A DNA stretch of 19,201 nt from NCBI GenBank assembly GCA_009775225.1, contig VSPE01000042.1, forward strand, positions 1 to 19,201, written 5' to 3'. The DNA comes from Muribaculaceae bacterium (GTDB lineage: Bacteria > Bacteroidota > Bacteroidia > Bacteroidales > Muribaculaceae). The translations under genes were made by a program, and so were the position numbers. The notes below the pieces were generated by a model, which saw only the letters and a program-made list of their open reading frames with translations, searched no databases and was not told the DNA's origin. This document shows positions 15,536-19,201 of the stretch, piece after piece. Positions within the stretch are counted from its first letter, which is position 1. Every line of letters begins with the position of its first letter.

Positions 15536-15740
15536 TTAATACTTAATTCTGAATTTGTCGAGCAGGTCCTTGAACCAGTCCTGAGCCGTAAGACACATAT
15601 CGATAAGATAGCCTTTCACTGCGGGCCGTACGTTGGGCCACACCATGCAGCTCCGCCCATTCCTTTACTGAAATATAATCCATGCTATCGGCAAGTTTTG
15701 CCCGATGGCCATCGTATTTGACAACGTTAAAAACACACAT
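15536..15740 (-). pseudogene. Decayed excisionase/MerR-like HTH gene fragment (frameshifted)
   Basis: On the minus strand, an ATG at 15683 opens MDYISVKEWAELHGVAQRTA, which matches the start of small Bacteroidetes HTH proteins of the excisionase/MerR-like type. The usual continuation with the wing is missing. In another frame, downstream of about 15640, AVKGYLIDMCLTAQ and then DWFKDLLDKFRIKY runs to a stop at 15536-15538 and looks protein-like, while the HTH frame turns into low-quality sequence before its stop at 15543. The simplest reading is a small gene broken by a frameshift or internal deletion between about 15615 and 15645. Alternatively it is a short intact 65-codon gene (15543-15740). 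It lies tail-to-tail against DUF4924. Confidence 0.5.
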
Positions 15741-15748
15741 TTCTATTC

Positions 15749-15756
15749 CAAAAGTC
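15749..15756 (-). promoter_or_regulatory. Weak -7-like element facing the decayed HTH gene
   Basis: The minus strand reads GACTTTTG at 15756-15749, seven of eight positions matching in spirit but with G for the first T of TAnnTTTG. No -33 TTTG lies at the right distance. It forms an inverted pair (CAAAAGT/ACTTTTG) with the plus-strand -7 box at 15778. Confidence 0.2.
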
Positions 15757-15777
15757 TATTTTTTACGTGTTTTTTTG

Positions 15778-15785
15778 TACTTTTG
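15778..15785 (+). promoter_or_regulatory. -7 box for the 782-residue secreted protein gene
   Basis: TACTTTTG matches TAnnTTTG. The expected -33 position (about 15754-15757) reads GTCT, so the promoter is incomplete and may need an activator. The predicted start near 15791 gives a leader of about 46 nt. Confidence 0.5.
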
Positions 15786-15836
15786 CACAAATTAGTCCAG
15801 ATTTTCATAATTCCTAACCAATCATAATTACAATTA

Positions 15837-18185
15837 ATGAGAAAATTTTTACTTCCCCTCTTTCTCTCAGCCGGTGTAATAGCCGGTTCGGCATCCGCAC
15901 CCGATGCCACCACGCAGACCGTACGCGGCGCCGACCTCGTAAAAGTCAAGACAATCAAATCGTCGCGCACCACGAGCGCCAAAGTGCTTGCACCCGGCGT
16001 AGTCATGACCGACACACACGGCATCAAAAAATTGCGTTCAGATTACGCCCCCAGTTCAAAGCTGCTAAAGGCCAAACACTTACCCTTCAAAGCAGCCGAA
16101 AACGGCTATGCTCTGTCCGAGAGCTTTGAAGGTTGGGACGGAGAAAATCGCAACTGGACTCCCGAAGGCTGGGAGGTAGACATGCGCGGTGAAGCCGACC
16201 GCACACATAGCTGGACTCCGGAAATCCCTGTCGAAGGACTGCCCGCTGCAGCCGACGGCAACTATTATTATGCAATCACCTTCTCCGACAAGAAGCAGGA
16301 CGAATGGCTCATATCGCCTCGGGTGAAGGTTGAAGAAGGCATGAGCCTCTCCTTCTATGTGTATTACAGCCCAATGTACCTGTTCAACCTCGATGAAGAA
16401 TATGTCGACTGGGATAAATTCTCGTTCATCGGCGAAAAAGTCGTTACCGCCACACTCCAGGTATGGGCACAGGCCGAAGGCGAAGACTGGGTCATGCTGC
16501 ATGACTTCGCCGACGACTACACCGACGCCACGCTTATGGATTTAGCCTACAGCGAGCCAGCCGGCCTTGAAAAGAAGAGCTTCGCCCTCACCGATTTCGC
16601 GGGTAAAAACACCAAGGTCGCATTCCGCTATGTAGGCTCCGACGGCAACACAATGTTTATCGACGCCATCGGAATTGGGTTCCCCGCTCTCAACGGAGTT
16701 TCGTACATGGAGCCCTTCTCTACTCTCTACTGGGGCTTCGACGGCACCGAGCAGCTCACCGGCCTGATGGCACCCATAGCACATCAGCCCGTCTTCGCGC
16801 CCCTCACATGGTCCAACATGACCGATGCCGACGCAGAGTTCGAATGGTCGTACACCGATCCAGAAACCGGCGAGACAGCCACCTCTGACGACCAGTACGA
16901 GCTCACTGTAAGCTATCTGCCCGACTACTCCGACGAGAGCACCATGCGCAACAACTTCATCCTGCCACCCACCCTCACCGCTACGGCCCCCGGCTCCGCG
17001 CCCGGCTCCTACACCGCACCCTATGTGTTCTTCCAAGCCGGCGGCAAGGCTGAGCGCCGCACCGCTCAGGGCGAGTTCGAATTCGACCTGCTGCCGTTCG
17101 CATACCAGAACTCCGGCATCATCTACACCACCGTCGACGACGAGACAATCGGCGACATGGCACTCCCCGTATTCGGCTACAACGTAAACTCCGACACATA
17201 CTGGACAAACTACTCGCTTAATGGTGAGACACCCAACGAAAGCGACTACTCTCACCTCGAAGCCATTGCCAACATCTTCTTCCCCTCCACCGCTCCGCTG
17301 GTAGTACACGGCGTGAATGTGTACGGCTTCGGAAAAATCGGAGACAACGCCACCTTCACCGCCACTATCTACGGTTTCAATGCAGAAATGAACCGCGACC
17401 TCAGCACCATGGAGGTAATGGCCACCGCCACCATCAAAGGCTCGGAAGTGCTCAACGAAGGCCCCACCACACGCGGCTACCTCGCATTCAGCTTCAACTT
17501 CGACACTCCCGCCGTAATACAGGCTACCGAAGAGCATCCCGCCTACATGATTATGTTCAGCGGCTTCCGTTCGGAAGATGTAGAATACTTCGCTCCCCTG
17601 CAGTCCTATATGCCCGACCCCAATGGCCTCTGCCTCGGCTACATCTACAACCATATCGACATGAGCAGCCAGACCGGCCGCCCCGATTACTGGAACCTCA
17701 AGCCTATGGTATATAAGGAGAACGGCGAATACGTAGATCCCACCGGCGCTTTCGCCATCGGTCTTGATGCCGAATATCCCTGGCTCACCACCGCAAGCGA
17801 AGGCGTAGCTCTCACCGACGGCAACCGCACCGCACATGTCGCTCTCGGCAGCTACCACGACGGCAGCAAGCTCACCGTAAGCGCTCCTGAAGGCATCACC
17901 GCCACCGTGGCAGGCCGCTATAACGAGTGCGTCCTCTCGATAGAGCACACCGACACAGCCAAGGAAATCGACGACGCAATCACCGTCAAAGGTCATGGCG
18001 TAGAGCTCTCCATCCCAGTCAAGGCTACCGCCTCGGCAGGCATCACCGGCATCACCGCCGACAGCAACCGCACCGTAAGCGGCATCTACGACCTCTGCGG
18101 CCGCCGCGTCGGCAGCAATACCGGCGCCGGCGTGTACATCATCCGCTACACCGACGGCACCAGCAAAAAAGCAGTCGTAAAATAA
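15837..18185 (+). CDS. Large secreted protein with choice-of-anchor/adhesin-like domain and Por-like C-terminal tail
   Basis: This 782-residue protein has a signal peptide at about 1-22. A jelly-roll domain of the choice-of-anchor J or cleaved-adhesin type spans about 95-285: it opens with SESFEGWDGE, contains DEWLISPRVKVEEGMSLSFY, and ends with AFRYVGSDGNTMFIDAIGIG. A middle region (about 290-640) is rich in beta-strand, Asp and Tyr, and has no family I recognise. The last 45 residues (SGIYDLCGRRVGSNT, then GAGVYIIRYTDGTSKKAVVK) resemble the C-terminal sorting/anchor tails of type IX secretion cargo. Many gut Bacteroidales carry such tails without a proven T9SS, so the route is uncertain. 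Surface adhesion or glycan/protein binding is the likely role. There is no catalytic motif. Confidence 0.8.
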   Translation: MRKFLLPLFLSAGVIAGSASAPDATTQTVRGADLVKVKTIKSSRTTSAKVLAPGVVMTDTHGIKKLRSDYAPSSKLLKAKHLPFKAAENGYALSESFEGWDGENRNWTPEGWEVDMRGEADRTHSWTPEIPVEGLPAAADGNYYYAITFSDKKQDEWLISPRVKVEEGMSLSFYVYYSPMYLFNLDEEYVDWDKFSFIGEKVVTATLQVWAQAEGEDWVMLHDFADDYTDATLMDLAYSEPAGLEKKSFALTDFAGKNTKVAFRYVGSDGNTMFIDAIGIGFPALNGVSYMEPFSTLYWGFDGTEQLTGLMAPIAHQPVFAPLTWSNMTDADAEFEWSYTDPETGETATSDDQYELTVSYLPDYSDESTMRNNFILPPTLTATAPGSAPGSYTAPYVFFQAGGKAERRTAQGEFEFDLLPFAYQNSGIIYTTVDDETIGDMALPVFGYNVNSDTYWTNYSLNGETPNESDYSHLEAIANIFFPSTAPLVVHGVNVYGFGKIGDNATFTATIYGFNAEMNRDLSTMEVMATATIKGSEVLNEGPTTRGYLAFSFNFDTPAVIQATEEHPAYMIMFSGFRSEDVEYFAPLQSYMPDPNGLCLGYIYNHIDMSSQTGRPDYWNLKPMVYKENGEYVDPTGAFAIGLDAEYPWLTTASEGVALTDGNRTAHVALGSYHDGSKLTVSAPEGITATVAGRYNECVLSIEHTDTAKEIDDAITVKGHGVELSIPVKATASAGITGITADSNRTVSGIYDLCGRRVGSNTGAGVYIIRYTDGTSKKAVVK

Positions 18186-18213
18186 TCACGGTACAGCATA
18201 CCGCACACGCAAC

Positions 18214-18247
18214 AGCGCCCCGACAGCCGAAACTGCCGGGGCGCTTT
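18214..18247 (+). terminator. Terminator between the secreted-protein gene and the convergent gene
   Basis: AGCGCCCCG (18214-18222) pairs with CGGGGCGCT (18237-18245), and an inner CAG/CTG stem closes loop CCGAAA. Only three T follow, so it is strong in stem but weak in tail. It lies between convergent genes and may serve both. Confidence 0.75.
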
Positions 18248-18273
18248 CACTGAGGAGAGTAGAGAATGAGAGA

Positions 18274-18750
18274 TTAATCCTCCGTGAATACTTCTTTATG
18301 GAAGCGAGGCTCGGTCACCTCACCGGCAACACGGTCGGGATAGTCGCCTTCGGTAGATACAAACACCCAGTCGATATCATCGAGGCGGCGCAAATCGCTC
18401 ACAAAGAAAGCCTGCGAGTCGGCTGCCCCCACAACGATGATACGTGCCACACCGGCTTCGCGGGCCGCATGAACCGTGTCGACGAAATATTTGAGGGTAA
18501 GGTCGTTGGTGTATGCGTCCTGCAGGTCATCATTATAGGAGAGAACTGCATCATGGAAGCCTGACAGCAGCTCCACCACCTTCTCATGCTGTCCGAGCGG
18601 CAGATGCGATACTGTGAGACGGGAGCTTTCGAGCATCACCTTCTCGGGGAAGTCTACCATGACGCTGACGTCCAGCCCTTTGGCCAGAAGTCGACCGAGG
18701 ACGTTGCCAAACACACGATTTGTAGTGCCGAGTAGTGCTATTTCTTTCAT
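18274..18750 (-). CDS. Short NAD(P)-binding Rossmann-like protein with degenerate glycine motif
   Basis: This 158-residue protein resembles the atypical short-chain dehydrogenase/NmrA-like group. Beta1 and its loop read MKEIALLGTTNRVFGNVLGRLL, where intact members have GASGFVG-type glycines. Later pieces fit: DAVLSYNDD after beta4, TVHAAREAGVARIIVVGAAD for the alpha5-beta5 unit, and DIDWVFVSTEG for the next strand. Full members are usually about 200-220 residues, so roughly 50 are missing, mainly at the C-terminus. It may be a small sensor or a decaying enzyme. The frame is intact and the codon choice resembles its neighbours, so I call it a gene. A partial -7 match (TACTTCTG, minus strand, 18787-18780) is all I see for a promoter. 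Confidence 0.78.
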   Translation of the reverse strand: MKEIALLGTTNRVFGNVLGRLLAKGLDVSVMVDFPEKVMLESSRLTVSHLPLGQHEKVVELLSGFHDAVLSYNDDLQDAYTNDLTLKYFVDTVHAAREAGVARIIVVGAADSQAFFVSDLRRLDDIDWVFVSTEGDYPDRVAGEVTEPRFHKEVFTED

Positions 18751-18829
18751 AATTGAATTAGTAGTCTGTTTATTGATTTCAGAAGTATAACAACCGTCAC
18801 ACTATCTATGTTCGGACGCCGCCCTGGGT

Positions 18830-18861
18830 TTTGACATATTCAGCAAAAAAGCGTACATTTG
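18830..18861 (+). promoter_or_regulatory. Promoter of the 58-residue membrane protein
   Basis: TTTG (18830-18833) and TACATTTG (18854-18861) are 20 nt apart, which matches consensus. The predicted transcription start near 18866-18868 coincides with the ATG at 18868, so the mRNA should have little or no leader. Confidence 0.83.
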
Positions 18862-18867
18862 TACATC

Positions 18868-19044
18868 ATGAACAAGAAGTTTATAATCTCACTGGTATTC
18901 TCATTCCTCGCCCTCTTTATCGGAGTGTACCAGCTCACTCAATACGACGGGCGCCACAACATCTTCATAGGCATCTTCTGGATTGTCTACAGCCTTGTCA
19001 ACATCTGCACTCTGCCCAAAGGCAATAGCGGCGAAGATGCATAA
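18868..19044 (+). CDS. Small two-helix membrane protein
   Basis: This 58-residue protein has two hydrophobic segments, about 6-24 and 33-50, joined by the polar turn TQYDGRHN. The N-terminus is MNKK and the tail is short and polar (KGNSGEDA). I do not recognise a family. I chose ATG 18868; the in-frame TTG at 18859 lies within the -7 box and cannot be in the transcript. It is a single-gene unit between its own promoter and the palindrome at 19044. Confidence 0.72.
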   Translation: MNKKFIISLVFSFLALFIGVYQLTQYDGRHNIFIGIFWIVYSLVNICTLPKGNSGEDA

Positions 19045-19078
19045 GAGGTTGTTTAATAATCATTGTTAAACAACCTCT
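19044..19078. repeat. Perfect 13-bp palindrome, no T-tract (possible terminator)
   Basis: AGAGGTTGTTTAA (19044-19056) and TTAAACAACCTCT (19066-19078) are perfect inverted arms around a 9-nt loop. The first base is the last base of the small gene's stop codon. No T-run follows on either strand, so an ordinary intrinsic terminator is doubtful. It could be a processed RNA end, a protein site or a remnant of a mobile repeat. Confidence 0.65.
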
Positions 19079-19083
19079 AAGAA

Positions 19084-19115
19084 TTTGCTCACTTCAGAAA
19101 AAAGCATTACCTTTG
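19084..19115 (+). promoter_or_regulatory. Promoter of tRNA-Leu
   Basis: TTTG (19084-19087) and TACCTTTG (19108-19115) are 20 nt apart, which matches consensus. The predicted start near 19121 leaves a leader of only a few bases before the tRNA at 19125. Confidence 0.85.
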
Positions 19116-19124
19116 CATCACTAA

Positions 19125-19201
19125 GCGCATGTGGCGTAATTGGTAGCCGCGTTAGACTTAGGATCTAATGTCTCAGGACGTGGGGGTTCGAGTCCCTTCA
19201 T
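19125..19201 (+). tRNA. tRNA-Leu (anticodon TAG), 3' end cut by the window
   Basis: The acceptor arm GCGCATG (19125-19131), T8-G9, and a D-arm with the GG pair in TTGGTAG are followed by stem TTAGA/TCTAA around CTTAGGA, which gives anticodon TAG. A long variable arm (TGTCTCAGGACG), as class II leucine tRNAs have, and loop TTCGAGT complete what is visible. The final CAT starts the 3' acceptor strand, so about four bases plus the discriminator lie beyond the edge. Confidence 0.93.

Noticed and set aside
16542..17996. 484-codon minus-strand frame opposite the secreted-protein gene
   Set aside because: Its valine- and glycine-rich, repetitive composition is what antisense of C-ending codons produces. 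The plus-strand product has a signal peptide and domains.
18859..18867. TTG start for the small membrane protein
   Set aside because: The TTG is part of the -7 box TACATTTG, so it would not be transcribed.
2..19201. tRNA genes at both ends as possible borders of an integrated island
   Set aside because: No integrase, no duplicated tRNA 3' end and no mobile genes; the content between is mostly housekeeping.
1..19201. CRISPR array, insertion sequence, toxin-antitoxin or defence system
   Set aside because: I saw no regularly spaced repeats, transposase, Cas, nuclease-immunity or paired small toxin genes on either strand.

Overview
The window looks like a chromosomal segment of a gut Bacteroidales, most likely Muribaculaceae-like. 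The evidence is a SusC/SusD pair, no recognisable Shine-Dalgarno sequences, and six promoters of the Bacteroidetes type (TTTG at -33, TAnnTTTG at -7), each with exactly 20 nt between the boxes. Coding sequence is GC-rich with C-ending codons. The family-level assignment is inference; no 16S or other taxonomic marker is present.

Layout. A tRNA-Arg(ACG) on the minus strand opens the window (2-75). A 418-bp gap with a structured susC leader follows. Next come susC and susD (494-5760), an outer-membrane import pair with no sigma/anti-sigma genes and no glycosidases beside it, closed by a strong terminator. A class I mannose-6-phosphate isomerase (5867-6868) is driven by a promoter whose -33 box lies in that terminator's T-run. 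A small HTH regulator (7098-7397) follows; its promoter carries an inverted repeat around the -7 box, suggesting autoregulation.

From 7501 to 14779 seven tightly packed or overlapping plus-strand genes look like one operon: a DUF5106/thioredoxin-like exported protein, mnmA (tRNA 2-thiolation), a bifunctional-nuclease-family protein with a UVR motif, a NupG-like nucleoside/H+ symporter, rsmE (16S rRNA m3U1498), kdsA (KDO-8-phosphate synthase, the LPS inner-core sugar) and an exported TPR protein. The mix is housekeeping: translation fidelity, nucleoside uptake and envelope synthesis. The promoter's -33 box again lies inside the preceding terminator.

The right part is more irregular. A sequence resembling an ECF-sigma autoregulatory promoter (14799-14827) is followed not by a sigma factor but by a ten-codon ORF, a GNRA-capped hairpin and a DUF4924 gene (14951-15535). 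A decayed minus-strand HTH gene (15536-15740) lies tail-to-tail with DUF4924. Then come a 782-aa secreted protein with an adhesin-like domain and a Por/T9SS-like tail (15837-18185), a short minus-strand Rossmann protein with a degraded glycine motif (18274-18750), a 58-aa membrane protein that is probably translated from a nearly leaderless mRNA (18868-19044), a 13-bp perfect palindrome, and the 5' part of tRNA-Leu(UAG) running off the window.

I see no CRISPR array, prophage, insertion sequence, toxin-antitoxin pair or defence system. The window is mostly core genome. The parts most worth a second look are regulatory: the orphan ECF-type promoter, the self-operator of the HTH gene, promoters nested in terminators, and the leaderless small gene.
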